Shown here one piece after another: positions 24,381 to 37,056 of a DNA stretch of 64,000 bases; position 1 is the first letter of the stretch; every line of letters starts with the position of its first letter. The DNA is from Allium sativum (taxonomy: Eukaryota > Streptophyta > Magnoliopsida > Asparagales > Amaryllidaceae). The stretch lies in assembly GCA_030737875.1 (NCBI GenBank), contig CM060911.1, positions 51,663,001 to 51,727,000 of the forward strand. The letters run 5' to 3'. Both the position numbers and the translations under genes were made by a program. The notes under the pieces were generated by a model that saw only the letters and a list, made by a program, of their open reading frames with translations, did not search any database and was not told the DNA's origin.

Positions 24381-26274
24381 TGTTAATATGCAAGTTACAT
24401 GTATGTTAATATGCAAGATATGCTATGCAAGTTACATGTTTGTTAATATGCAAGTTACATGTATGTTAATATACAAGATATGCTATGCAAGTTACATGTT
24501 GGTTGATATGCAAGTATGTGAATGTTATGCAAGTTGTGAGAATGCTTATATGCAAGTCCAACATGTTATGCAAGTTATGTGTGTTTATGCAAGTTCAACA
24601 TGTTATGCAAGATATGTGTATGATAATATGCAAGTTTGGGTTAAATGTAGTTGGGTTAATATATGCTCATATATGCAAGTTGACGTCCTCTTAACCCATG
24701 ACAAAGTTATATTCTAAGATTTGGTTAAACCCATGATATTTGTGATAGATCTTCCCTTTTATTATGTCGTGAAATGAGAACGATTTGCGTGGGGAACGAT
24801 GGGGTTAATAAATATGTTAATAAAAGTATGATTGGGTATGATTAAGCATACCATAAAAATAAATTAACATAAGTGGGAATTTACCTATTGAGTTAGGTCT
24901 ACCCCATGGGAATTTACCTATTGAGTTAGGTCTACCCATGTTATGAAAAAAAAAAAACTTGATATTAATTAGGGATAATTAATATAAATTGTGAGGGTGA
25001 TTAATTAGGTGTAATTAATCGACTAAGACACGAGGTTGGACTCAGTTGTAGCGTAAAACTGCCCGGACCCAACCGGCTTAACCAGTTGCTACAAATGTTA
25101 GCCCAATGTGAGAGGTCTTAGGCACAAACTAAATACGTGATTAATGTAAAGACACGAGGTTAGACTTGATTATGACATAAGGCTGCCCGGACCCAACCGG
25201 CTTAACCAGCGGTCATAAAAGATAGTCTAATGTGAGAGGTCTTTATGAGGATCACGGTCTTAATTAATTAAGAAACACTTAACCATATAAGCATGTAGTG
25301 GGGCTTGAGGGTTAAGTGGGTGCCTTGGGTGGCATGAGAAAACTAGTGGGTTGCCTTGGGTGGCAATAGAAAACACGATTAGAATACTTAACCAAAGTGG
25401 AACATGGAATTAAACATGATTAAAGGGTTAAGTAAGTGCCTCGGGTGGCATGTGGGAATTAAGTAAATGACTTGGGTGGCATGTGGAAATCTAGTGGGTG
25501 CCTTGAAAGGTAATTAAAATATGATTAATGACTTAACCAAAGTATTTATAACATGTAAGTAGACATGGTTAAAGGGGTTAAGTGGGATACACTAGATAAA
25601 ATTAACAAGCTTAAGTGGTAGCTTGTGGGGGCCCATCTCAACCAATATCCCAAACGTATCTTTGTGGGCTCGACCCAAGTCGAGTGACGGGACACGCATA
25701 TTGGGCTTGACTATAAGAGGCCAAAAACGGGTTAGCGGTGGCAACGTGGGACCAACGGGTTTCATATGCGTGTGTGGACCCGGGCTGGTTAGTAAATCGT
25801 TGTTACATCGTGTAGATATAAAGCCGTGCACCGTTGATATTATCAGGTTGCCACTTTAGGGAAATGATACACCCCATTGTGGGACCAGCACGGGTATCTA
25901 CGTTAGGGAGCCGATCGCTTGGGAGTAGTGGGTACACCTAGTAATGATAGGGGCAGACGGCACCTATGTAGGGGTACTAGAAACTACTGGGTAAAAATTA
26001 CTAAGTACATTTAGTGGGATCAACCTTTAAGTAGGAATTAATCTTAGGTAGGTAAAACTGGTGTGGTGCAGTGTAGGAATTACCCTTGGGTGAATAAGTC
26101 TAGGGTGGGGTAAGAATTATCTTTGGGTGGATAAATGCGTCTTTTCGGTTATCGTAGTACATCCGGTGTTTAGTTGGCTACTTAGTGTAGTCATTATCCC
26201 CAGAGGTACCGTACCTTATTTATGTCATACCCTAATTACTTTAATGGTTGTATTGTTAGGGTTATAGGACTCAC

Positions 26275-26324
26275 TCAGACTTATGTCTGACCCCGTTGTT
26301 TTATCTTTTTCCCCCAACCCCAGG
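26275..26324 (+). promoter_or_regulatory. Conserved LTR hairpin plus pyrimidine tract, Tekay-B
   Basis: The hairpin is TCAGAC-TTAT-GTCTGA, then CCCCGTTGTTTTATCTTTTT, CCCCCAACCCCAGGTT. The stem differs from Tekay-A (CAGTC/GACTG) by a compensatory pair. The tract and CAG resemble a 3' splice site. The 3' LTR copy starts at 34002. Confidence 0.6.
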
Positions 26325-26686
26325 TTATTAGAGTGGGCCTGGTGCTAGTGGGCTTTGATCGGATTGCTGTATCTATTCTTTGGAGCTTGGACCGTTGAAG
26401 TGAAGCCCAGTTCATCTTTTCTTTTATGGCTATTAGTTATGTAGTGGTATTATGTACTTCTATTTTATCAAGATGGATATTATGTACTTGACTTTGGTTT
26501 ATGGTTTTGTGATGTAACCAAACATGTATACCTTTCCGCTGCAATGAAATAATGTTTTAAATTTTCAAGTATTACTTATATCTGTCTTGTTGTAATTTTA
26601 CTGTTCTATATTCACTGAAAATACTTCACCGAAACTAAGGCATTCCCCTGGTATGAGTGACCTTAGCGGACGTGGGGTGTTACACG

Positions 26687-26700
26687 TGGTATCAGAGCTT
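26687..26700 (+). other. Primer binding site of Tekay-B
   Basis: TGGTATCAGAGCTT lies two bases after the 5' LTR and is complementary to initiator-Met tRNA. Confidence 0.95.
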
Positions 26701-26899
26701 AAGGTTACCAGAACAGATAAAATTTTAGAAAAACTATTTTTCTAAGAAAAATTTTTGAAGGAGTATTTTCAAAAACATGTCTTTTAAGAGAAAAGTTTTT
26801 GAGAGAAAAGCGTAATCCCCGATAGCCATATCTTTATCTTTCGAATTCTCCGTTTGAATCTCTTTCTCTCTCGGTTTGAGTTTCCCCTCCGTGTGTAGA

Positions 26900-27190
26900 T
26901 GATCTTTCTAAGATAGATAAGAATGGAAAACCGCTTCAAGGGACTTAGACGTAAATCAGATTAGAAGTTGGTTCAAGAAGGAGGAGGACTTGTAGGTACT
27001 TATTGGATGGACGATGGGAGGAAGGCTCTAATAGTTGTTTGGTTAATGAAAGATGAAACCTCATTGGTGGAAGGTTACGAGTGGAGAATAGGGAAGAAGA
27101 AGGCAAGTGGTTATCCTTTTGAGAGGGATAGGACACCTTATTAGGATTGTTCAAAGAAGCAAGGGCAAGGTATGGAATCTTCTGGAGGGT
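26900..27190 (+). pseudogene. gag: Gag remnant of Tekay-B
   Basis: Only a degenerate piece of the Gag core can be traced (SWFKKEEDL, corresponding to NWLKETEDL in Tekay-A; then KMKPHWW). The proline-rich start and both zinc knuckles are absent. Stops are frequent. Confidence 0.6.
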
Positions 27191-27399
27191 AGTTGTATTC
27201 CCTCACGACTAGGGTACCAGATGGAGGTATGACCGTCTAGGTTGGAATTTAGATTTCTTTATTATCCGATTCGAACTTTATTTGATTTGGACGCATTAAG
27301 TTCGTTTATCCCACCATTGTTAGTTGAGTCACTGCACTTAGACACCAGTTTGGTAGATGAGCCCTTAGTTGTTTCAAACCCAGTTGGGGCTCCATGCTA

Positions 27400-28360
27400 T
27401 GTTTGGGTTTGAAAGTTTCTATACCTAGCGTTGAGTTTGGATGTAATGCTTGTTGGGCTTCACAGACTATGGGTTAGTTTTGGGGCATGGACTGGTTATC
27501 CAGTAGGGGTGCCGTTCTTGATTTTGAAGGGAGAGTTGTTAGGCTTATGACCCGCTTGGGTAACACTCTCGAGATCTCTTGTAATCCCATAGAATCTGTT
27601 ATGCTAAGTTATCTAGAATCGCTTGACACGTCGGTCGAGGGTTTGCGATCTGTTAGAAGTGGTCCGGAAATACTCGGATATGTTTGAGAAGGTGAAGGGC
27701 TTACCTCCAGAGCGGGAGATTGACTTCCGAATATATCTGGTAAACAATGCCAAACCAGTGACTTGGCCAGTGTGCCACACGGCTCCTCGTGAGAGGAGAG
27801 AACTCCATAAGTAAGTAGGCGATTGCTTGAGAAGGGGTTCATAAGAGGAAGTATATCGGAATGGGGTGCTCCAGTAGTTTTTGCCATGAAGGCGGATGGG
27901 TCCCTCAGACTTTGTGTAGGCTAAAGAGAACTAAATAAACTCACAAAGAAGAATAGACACCCATTGCCAAAGATTGATGATCTCTTTGATCAGCTGGTTG
28001 GCGCCTCAGTATTTTCGCAGTTGGACTAAGCCACATGGTTTCGTCAGTTGAGAGTGGCTGACGATAGTATAGAGGAGATTGCCTTTAGGACTCCGGATGG
28101 TTTTATGAGTGGCTGGTGATGCTATTTGGTTTGACGAACGCCCCTGCATACTTTGTTGATTGGAAGAGAAGGGTGTTCAGGGAAGTACCTAAATAAGTTT
28201 GTGATGGCGTTTGTAAATGACATCTTGGTCTTTTCAAGGAGCGTAATAAGTTTTCATATGTGCTCAATGGGGTGAGCAAAGCCAGTTACAGGATAAACGG
28301 TGGTTTTGGAGCGAGACTGGCGAGGACATCCAAAGTTGGTCAAAGGCTTAATTGTTTAGC
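27400..28360 (+). pseudogene. pol: Protease-RT remnant of Tekay-B
   Basis: 27487-27687 holds the linker MDWLSSRGAVLDFEGRVVRL, related to 7373-7684 of Tekay-A. RT pieces follow (REIDFRIYLVNNAKPVTWPV, then [18 protein letters not shown] and [12 protein letters not shown]). The palm is degraded near 28130-28240 (LTNAPAYFVDW-like). Frame breaks occur about every 100-200 bases. RNase H is barely traceable beyond 28360. Confidence 0.8.
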
Positions 28361-28739
28361 CATTATTATTATTATTTTTAGTATCATCTTACGTAGGTTG
28401 CCTGAACTCGAAGGAGATATCCCTTGGGTGTTTGTCTGATATTGGTTTCGGCCTTTGGGGCTTGCATTTGGGGGATGTCGAATTCGACTAGGGTGGTCTG
28501 CGTGAGAGATGGACAGTTGTAACGATTTTGGATAGGATTCTTAGCATCTTATGAGTTGAGATAGCGTATACCCCTAACAAGGGAAACATGGTAGCAGACG
28601 CCTTAAGAAGAAAAAGGTTGTCCTTGAGTTCATTGATTCGTTAAACGACGGAGCTTAGGGCTTATTTCTATATTTGACTTTAGACCTTCCGTTGACTTTA
28701 TATCCGGTTTGCTAGCCTCCTAGGAGGTTAGGCCTACTC

Positions 28740-29590
28740 TTTTGGGGCGTATTGACGGAGCACAGCGAGACGACCCACAATTGGTTGAGTTAGTAAAGAA
28801 GCTCATAAGGAGGGGAGTCGTCCAGCATTTTGAATAAGATACACCCTAGATGGTAAGGGGTGGTTGCGTAGAGACGGTAGACTTTGTGTACCGCAAGACG
28901 AGAATTTAAGGAAGGCTATACTTGATGATACACATCGGTCGAAGATGACCATTCATACCGGTAGGGACAAGATGTACCAAGACATGAGGTGAGTTTTCTT
29001 TTTGGCCAATATGAAGGAAGACGCGGCCAAGTATGTCGCTAGGTGTTTGGTGTGCCAGCAAGCAAAAGCGGAACAGAAGAAACCCGAAGGGTTGCTTCAT
29101 CCGTTGGAAGTTCCGTAATAGGAAGTGGGATAGTGTCTCATTGGATTACCGAAATCAAGGAAGGGTAATACGGGGATTGGGCTTATGGTAGATGGACTTA
29201 CTAAGTGTGCCCATTTCATACCCGTGAAGAGCAGGAGGACTATTACATGTCTAGCTTCAGTTTACCTTTGAGAGATTATTAGATTGCATGGTGTACCTTC
29301 CAGTATAGTAAGCGATCGAGATCCTATCTTCACTAGCGAGTTTTGGAAGAGTTTGCGAGAGGCGGTAGGGACTCAGATGGGTTTGAGCACCGCGTAGCAT
29401 CCTCAGACGGACGGTTAGACCGAGAGGGTGAACCGTATCTTAGAATATCTTTTGAGGTTATGTATTTTGGATTTTGGAGGTACATGGGAAGAGCATCTTC
29501 CATTGGTGGAGTTCGCATATAATAGCAGCTTTCAGTCCAGTATTAGTATGGCTCCTTTCGAAGCTCTTTATGGAAGGCCTTGTTGATCAC
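28740..29590 (+). pseudogene. pol: Integrase remnant of Tekay-B
   Basis: A zinc-binding domain (HTGRDKMYQDM near 28955, CLVCQQAKAEQKKPEG near 29045) is followed by the catalytic core. Core blocks are KCAHFIPVKSRRT near 29200, [19 protein letters not shown] near 29290, TERVNRILEYLLR near 29420 and FEALYGRPC near 29560. The three acidic catalytic positions are still visible, but several stops interrupt the frame. Confidence 0.85.
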
Positions 29591-29814
29591 CTACATGTTG
29601 GTGGGAATCTACGGATAAGATCTTGGTTGGGCCGATGTGATTAGAGAGTCTTCAGAGAAGATTGACTTGATTCAAAGAAGGATGAAAGCGACGCAAGATA
29701 AACAGAAATCTTATGCGGACAAGAGGAGAACAGAGCTTGAGTTTGATATTAGGACATGCTTTTTATCAAGATATCTCCGTTGCGGAATATGGTTCACTTT
29801 GGATCTGTTAGGAA

Positions 29815-30099
29815 GTGAGTACCAAGGTTTGTAGGGCCATTTCCCATTTGAGGAAGTGCTTACATAAGACCGCTGAGGTGGTAGAGCCGAGTTTGCTTAA
29901 AGAAACAGAGTTAGAGCGCGATGAGACGATTCGACGAGCTCCTACTCGCATCATTGGGTCAGAGACTAGGAAGTTGAGGAACAGAGAAGTTCTGCCAGCT
30001 AGAGTGCAGTGGGGAGATGACGAAAGAAATGCTACTTGGGAGACGGAAGCGAAGATGCGTTCTTTGTATCCATTTCTTTTTGGAGAGTATGTCTTTTAA
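29815..30099 (+). pseudogene. pol: C-terminal pol end with chromodomain-like stretch, Tekay-B
   Basis: A 94-codon open piece ends with RIIGSETRKLRNREVLPARV, then QWGDDERNATWETEAKMRSL and YPFLF. The W...ATWE...YP pattern is that of chromoviral chromodomain-like ends, which in Tekay elements are thought to guide integration to heterochromatin. It supports the Tekay assignment. Upstream frames are broken, so the piece cannot be made as part of a full Pol. Confidence 0.65.
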
Positions 30100-30660
30100 C
30101 TTCTCCTCTATCGCTTGCCTAGTACTTATCTTATCTTTAGTATGTCCTCTCGATTAGTGCTGTTTGACCTTTAGATAGGGTAAACCTATGGTTGAAACAT
30201 GTGTTTGAGACATGTTATGGTTGATGGATGCAAGTGGATGCAAGTGTTTGCTAGTGGTTGCTCGTGGATGCATATATACACACTCTAGGCACTAGATCGG
30301 CTCAATCACTTCATATTGCATATTGCATAAAATTGTGTGTTGTTAGCTATATTTATGGATGTATAATGATTGTGTTATCATATGGATGATGCATTTTGGT
30401 GAATGATTGTGCACTCATATAGATACTGTATGTGTCGATAGGGTTATCTCGCATACATATTGGATGCATGGCACTATCATGGTTTGCATATGTTCGTACA
30501 TTAGATAGGGAACATATACACACACTTTTCGCATATGCTCATACATCATTAGAAATTGTTTAAGGACAATGGATGCTCGTGTTTGATGGGTTGAGTAGAT
30601 GGTTGTTTGGATGTTAGGATATGCATTCTCCTTAGCTTAGAGATTTCGGGGACGAAATCC

Positions 30661-30676
30661 TTTAAGGAGGGGAGAA
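30661..30676 (+). other. Polypurine tract of Tekay-B
   Basis: TTTAAGGAGGGGAGAA lies immediately before the 3' LTR. Confidence 0.92.
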
Positions 30677-33600
30677 TGTAACACCCCGTATTTTGGGTTA
30701 ATACTAAAATTCACTAATTACAGAATAAATAATCTCAGATGTGAGAATTGGGGGAAACGGGCTACGTCGTTGCGTTCGTCTCGGAAAAATACGCGAAATA
30801 GAGTCCGAGTTTTCGAAAATCGGAGTCCGTATGGCCCAGTTATGGCCCGATGAAGTTTGCAGAAAATTCAAAACTAAAACAGATTTAAATAAATTCAAAT
30901 ATTCAGATTTGGGATGGGCCAGGCGGGGTCAGGCGGGAAGGTTCCCGCCTAACCCATGTCGACAGGGCTGTCGACAGGCCTGTCGACAGGGGTGTCGACA
31001 TGCCTGTCGACTTGCCTGTCGACAGGGTGCGACGCCCAGAGAAACTGGGTGCACCAGTTTGTGTTCTTGGGCTGGCTTGGTGGGCTAGTTCTGGAAGCTT
31101 CTTGGATCTGATGGATCTGATGGTCCTAAATTAATTTAGGGTTAATCTAAGGGTCTAAAATGTAACCTAATCCTATAAATAACACCCTAACCCTACCCTA
31201 ATTCATTCATAATTAAACCTAGTAACTAAACTATGGCAAAATGAAACTTGGTCATGGCCTCCACAAATCAATGAAGAGGAAAGCAAGCTCTAATCAATCT
31301 CTAATCCATTCTAAGTATCTTAATCTTCTTCATTAGCTTGCTAATTGTGTTTTGGTGATTTTCTATGGCTTTAATAATCAATTGTTAAATTGATTATGGT
31401 AGGATGTGATAAGACATGGTTATGTTTGTGGATAAGTGAGTTATATGCAAGTTGTATGATATGTGAATTGCAAGTTTTATGCCATATGCAAGTTTATTTC
31501 CATGTTTTATGATGTAAAATATTATTTATGCATATGTAACAAGTTATGCATGTGATTTTATGCATGCTAAGTAGTTGGTGTTATGCATGTTAAGTATTTG
31601 ATGTTGTGCATGCTAAGTATTTGATTGTATGCATGTTAAGTATTGGGTTTTATGCATGCTAAGTGCTTGGGTTTATACAAGTTAAGTGGTATGTTTATGC
31701 ATAATAAGAAATTGGTTCTATGCATGCTAAGTATATGATATTATGCAAGTTTAGTATGTGATTCTATGCATGCTAAGTATATGATATTATGCAAGTTTAG
31801 TATGTGATTCTATGCATGCTAAGTATGTGATAATATGTATGATAATATATGCTATGCAAGTTACATGTATGATAATATATGCTATGCAAGTTACATGTAT
31901 GATAATATATGCTATGCAAGTTACATGTATGATAATATATGCTATGCAAGTTACATGTATGATAATATATGCTATGCAAGTTACATGTATGATAATATAT
32001 GCTATGCAAGTTACATGTATGATAATATATGCTATGCAAGTTACATGTATGATAATATATGCTATGCAAGTTACATGTATGATAATATATGCTATGCAAG
32101 TTACATGTTTGTTAATATGCAAGTTACATGTATGTTAATATGCAAGATATGCTATGCAAGTTACATGTTTGTTAATATGCAAGTTACATGTATGTTAATA
32201 TACAAGATATGCTATGCAAGTTACATGTTGGTTGATATGCAAGTATGTGAATGTTATGCAAGTTGTGAGAATGCTTATATGCAAGTCCAACATGTTATGC
32301 AAGTTATGTGTGTTTATGCAAGTTCAACATGTTATGCAAGATATGTGTATGATAATATGCAAGTTTGGGTTAAATGTAGTTGGGTTAATATATGCTCATA
32401 TATGCAAGTTGACGTCCTCTTAACCCATGACAAAGTTATATTCTAAGATTTGGTTAAACCCATGATATTTGTGATAGATCTTCCCTTTTATTATGTCGTG
32501 AAATGAGAACGATTTGCGTGGGGAACGATGGGGTTAATAAATATGTTAATAAAAGTATGATTGGGTATGATTAAGCATACCATAAAAATAAATTAACATA
32601 AGTGGGAATTTACCTATTGAGTTAGGTCTACCCCATGGGAATTTACCTATTGAGTTAGGTCTACCCATGTTATGAAAAAAAAAACTTGATATTAATTAGG
32701 GATAATTAATATAAATTGTGAGGGTGATTAATTAGGTGTAATTAATCGACTAAGACACGAGGTTGGACTCAGTTGTAGCGTAAAACTGCCCGGACCCAAC
32801 CGGCTTAACCAGTTGCTACAAATGTTAGCCCAATGTGAGAGGTCTTAGGCACAAACTAAATACGTGATTAATGTAAAGACACGAGGTTAGACTTGATTAT
32901 GACATAAGGCTGCCCGGACCCAACCGGCTTAACCAGCGGTCATAAAAGATAGTCTAATGTGAGAGGTCTTTATGAGGATCACGGTCTTAATTAATTAAGA
33001 AACACTTAACCATATAAGCATGTAGTGGGGCTTGAGGGTTAAGTGGGTGCCTTGGGTGGCATGAGAAAACTAGTGGGTTGCCTTGGGTGGCAATAGAAAA
33101 CACGATTAGAATACTTAACCAAAGTGGAACATGGAATTAAACATGATTAAAGGGTTAAGTAAGTGCCTCGGGTGGCATGTGGGAATTAAGTAAATGACTT
33201 GGGTGGCATGTGGAAATCTAGTGGGTGCCTTGAAAGGTAATTAAAATATGATTAATGACTTAACCAAAGTATTTATAACATGTAAGTAGACATGGTTAAA
33301 GGGGTTAAGTGGGATACACTAGATAAAATTAACAAGCTTAAGTGGTAGCTTGTGGGGGCCCATCTCAACCAATATCCCAAACGTATCTTTATGGGCTCGA
33401 CCCAAGTCGAGTGACGGGACACGCATATTGGGCTTGACTATAAGAGGCCAAAAACGGGTTAGCGGTGGCAACGTGGGACCAACGGGTTTCATATGCGTGT
33501 GTGGACCCGGGCTGGTTAGTAAATCGTTGTTACATCGTGTAGATATAAAGCCGTGCACCGTTGATATTATCAGGTTGCCACTTTGGGGAAATGATACACC

Positions 33601-34411
33601 CCATTGTGGGACCAGCACAGGTATCTACGTTAGGGAGCCGATCGCTTGGGAGTAGTGGGTACACCTAGTAATGATAGGGGCAGACGGCACCTATGTAGGG
33701 GTACTAGAAACTACTGGGTAAAAATTACTAAGTACATTTAGTGGGATCAACCTTTAAGTAGGAATTAATCTTAGGTAGGTAAAACTGGTGTGGTGCAGTG
33801 TAGGAATTACCCTTGGGTGAATAAGTCTAGGGTGGGGTAAGAATTATCTTTGGGTGGATAAATGCGTCTTTTCGGTTATCGTAGTACATCCGGTGTTTAG
33901 TTGGCTACTTAGTGTAGTCATTATCCCCAGAGGTACCGTACCTTATTTATGTCATACCCTAATTACTTTAATGGTTGTATTGTTAGGGTTATAGGACTCA
34001 CTCAGACTTATGTCTGACCCCGTTGTTTTATCTTTTTCCCCCAACCCCAGGTTATTAGAGTGGGCCTGGTGCTAGTGGGCTTTGATCGGATTGCTGTATC
34101 TATTCTTTGGAGCTTGGACCGTTGAAGTGAAGCCCAGTTCATCTTTTCTTTTATGGCTATTAGTTATGTAGTGGGATTATGTACTTCTATTTTATCAAGA
34201 TGGATATTATGTACTTGACTTTGGTTTATGGTTTTGTGATGTAACCAAACATGTATACCTTTCCGCTGCAATGAAATAATGTTTTAAATTTTCAAGTATT
34301 ACTTATATCTGTCTTGTTGTAATTTTACTGTTCTATATTCACTGAAAATACTTCACCGAAACTAAGGCATTCCCCTGGTATGAGTGACCTTAGCGGACGT
34401 GGGGTGTTACA
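30677..34411 (+). repeat. 3' LTR of Tekay-B
   Basis: It is nearly identical to 23038-26684. Differences include nine instead of six 30-bp units (31835-32110), A10 instead of A12, and GTGATT instead of GTGAGT at the donor-like site near 31356. Confidence 0.95.
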
Positions 34412-34857
34412 TTCATCCACTAACTCAATGTGCTGGCACCATCTTGTGATATCCGAACCCGCAAGTGTTGGAATGGATTCCACGTGGATCCGAACCGGTG
34501 CCATCCTAGGAGCGTTTTTCACCTATAAATACACCATCAGGAGACATTTGGAAGGATCTTTTGGCATTTTCAAAACTCAAACCTCTTTACTATCTGAATT
34601 TCATCAACTTACTCAGATTACAATCATCTTTTGAATCATATTGTGAAGGAAATTGAGTGAATCAATGTATTAGATAAGTGAGAATTGAGTGAAAATCATT
34701 GTTGTACTCGCATTCAAGACATCAATCCAAAAAGAAGAAAGTGGACGTAGGCTATTTAACGCCGAACCACTATAAATTTTGTGTTTTCGTCGTTTTTGAT
34801 TTCATTTCAGTAGAACTATTATTAGTTTGAGTGTTAGAGCCAATTTTGGATCTAACA
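34412..34857 (+). repeat. 5' LTR of Tat-C, second part
   Basis: It starts with the second TTCAT copy and ends GGATCTAACA. A TATA box is near 34523-34530 (CCTATAAATACACC). The motif GTGGACGTAGGC...GCCGAACCACTATAAAT is at 34741-34777. Confidence 0.93.
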
Positions 34858-34875
34858 TTTTAGTGCTTTCCCTGA
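34858..34875 (+). other. Primer binding site of Tat-C
   Basis: TTTTAGTGCTTTCCCTGA follows the LTR directly and is similar to the Tat-B site. The tRNA is not assigned. Confidence 0.6.
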
Positions 34876-35009
34876 GAAATCTTTGAGTTCTTCGCTTTTT
34901 GGGATTATCATTCTACTATTTGGACCTTCAAAGTTCAAAGAAATTAATCCTCTGTTTTTTTTTGACATCTTTAAGTACCTTTTGTTGAACCATTGAAGAA
35001 TCGAACACT

Positions 35010-36890
35010 ATGTCCAAAACGAAAGGAAAAGAAGTGCAAGGCGCTAGAGAGAATCAACAAGCCATGGTATTGATGAGGTCGTGTAGACAAGACTCTGGAG
35101 CAGGCCGCTCTGGTCAGGAAGGTCCGATCCGAGCAGGTGACTCCGATCAGAAGACGTTGAGGTCACTCGCTCCCCCCATCCGAACCGGTCCGGTCCTACT
35201 ACCTTGCTCCGATCTGATCCGAACCAGAATGAAGCTGGAACTTCTACTCGAGCTCCCTCCAATGCTCTGATTCCAGCCACTATGACCAATGATCAGCTTG
35301 ACCAGTCTGCACCTGTCACCCAAGGAGATTTTCAGGCTTTCTTGACATGCTCCAGAGTACTAAGGAGGCATTAGAAGCCCATAAGCGTGACAGTCTTCGC
35401 ATGCAAGAGAACATGATCACTATGAGTAGGGAACTCCAGGAGCTCCGGAGGCAAAAGACACCTTCCCCAACACGCCGTCTTGCTGTAGACGATTCATCTT
35501 CTTCAGATGAGGGACGTCCTCGTGAAAGAAGACCGCTAGAGCGATCTCAGAATCTTGATCAACTAACTTTTGGATCTTTAGGATCCCGAGAAGACTGTGC
35601 TCGTGTGTTAGGGCCTGATGACCCAAGCTTGAAAGAGCCTATGTTGTTGCCCATGCGTGGATCCCACATTCTACCCAGGGATCCTAACATTACTAACCCT
35701 ATGCAATAGCAACTTCTTCAACCCCTCCCTCCTAAGATCGACCGGGAGCATAGGGAGCAATATAGAGCAGCAGCCGCTAGAAACATGAGGTTATCCCCCA
35801 ATCAGGAGCCCAGGGATAATCTGAATATCAGACCTAGAGAACCGGTGCAGACATTAACAAATGTCGATGTATGGGCGATGGTGCGTCAGATTATGTCCGA
35901 AAGCCGGCGATACACTAATGAGGACTGGGGTATTGAGCGAAGTCATACCCCCTTCACAGATGATATATTGGATTTCCAGCTCCCTCGGCGGTTTAACTTG
36001 CCTCAGATGGACCAGTATTCAGGAAGAACGGACCCAAGGCAGCATCTGATGAGGTATGCATGGTTCATGAATGCCGCAGCAGCTGCAGATGCTGTGAAAT
36101 GCAAAGCCTTTCCAATTTATCTTGAAGACGTGGCGTTAATGTGGTTCACCCGACTCCCTCCCCGGTCGATATCAAATTTCACAGAATTGAGTGAGCGCTT
36201 TATGAACCAGTTTCGACTTCACACCCGAAAGTCTAAAAGCGTCATAGAGTTATCAAGGATCAAACAGGCTCCAGGCGAATCTCTAAAATCATATTTGGAC
36301 CGCTTCAACCTAGTCGTCACCGAAGTTAGTGACCCTCATGAACCCACTATTCTGATTTCTTTGATAGAAGAAGTTGACCCGGACACAGAATTTGGGGATT
36401 ATCTATCTGGGAAACCGCCCCCAACAAGGGAATTGTTCTATGAAAAAGCTAATATTCGCTTAAGGCGAGAAGAAGCTCATGCAAATAGGAAGACAAAGTC
36501 CGAAGAGGCCTCAAGGGAAGGTGTCCAAAGTAATGTTGTTGTGAAACAATCTGGTGACAGTTCAGGGAAGGTTGAAGTAAACGTTGGCAACCAGAGCGGA
36601 TGTAATAGCAACAGGAATGGGAAGGGCAATAGAAGGAACAGGAACCGAGGGAATAACTCTAGTAAAAGACCGAGATTCCAGCTTTTGAAAACTATACACC
36701 GTTAAGTGATACGTTGGAGAATATTTACTTGGATACATATAGCATTTTGTAGTACAAAAAACCACCACCCAGAGACTCCACTGAAAAGAGATTGCAACGG
36801 GAAAGTTTTGTTTGTTCCATGGAACACACGGTCATTCCACCAACGAATGCTGTCATTTGAGAGATATAGTTGAAATATTGCTACGAGAAG
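35010..36890 (+). pseudogene. gag: Gag of Tat-C, interrupted
   Basis: The ATG at 35010 is the first in context (MSKTKGKEVQG). The first part shifts frame between about 35270 and 35347. 35347-35709 and 35785-36705 share one frame, separated by a TAG at 35707. The Gag core is clear (FNLPQMDQYSGRTDPRQHLM, LKSYLDRFNLVVTEVSDPHE, GESLKSYL). It is followed by an N/R-rich basic tail and, after a one-base frame break near 36680, a knuckle-like CLFHGTHGHSTNEC near 36810-36850. It would form the particle. The long clean stretch shows that it decayed later than Tat-B. Confidence 0.9.
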
Positions 36891-37056
36891 GGTAGTAGAC
36901 GAGTACAAGGTTGCCCTAAGGGATAGGGAGGCAAGGGGGACAAGCCCTGGATCAAACCAGCCTACTTCAAAGCCCACAACCCAGCAGAAAGGTAAGGGGA
37001 CCGTTATTAATACAATTATAAGCGGACCCCACCTAGTTATTCGTAGTTTCAAAGCG

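Larger units (their letters stand above)
23038..26684 (+). repeat. 5' LTR of Tekay-B
   Basis: It starts TGTAACACCCCGTATTTT and ends GGACGTGGGGTGTTACA. Inside, in order, are a GTCGAC palindrome cluster (23319-23386), a TATA box (23535-23542), a donor-like GGTGAGTTT (23715-23723), a 30-bp repeat array, a hairpin (26275-26290) and a pyrimidine tract with CAGG (to 26324). Confidence 0.95.
23038..34411 (+). mobile_element. Tekay-B: full-length, very young Ty3-type element nested in the Tat-C LTR
   Basis: LTRs are 23038-26684 (3647 bp) and 30677-34411 (3735 bp); the target duplication is TTCAT at 23033-23037 and 34412-34416. The 88-bp length difference is explained by three extra 30-bp repeat units (+90) and two fewer As (-2) in the 3' LTR. 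I count only about six substitutions between the LTRs. The 3992-bp internal region holds disrupted gag, RT, integrase and a chromodomain-like end. Such decay is at odds with the LTR identity and suggests a defective element moved in trans or LTR homogenisation. Confidence 0.95.

Noticed and set aside
24148..24717. Overlapping open frames on both strands with 10-residue repeats (also 31787-32446)
   Set aside because: They are produced by a 30-bp repeat unit, which is a multiple of three and lacks stops in several frames. The array lies inside an LTR and varies in copy number between the two LTRs.
25592..25859. Frames on both strands repeated at 33319-33655
   Set aside because: These are identical because they lie in the two LTRs of Tekay-B. 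No domain is seen, and the position is transcribed leader at best.
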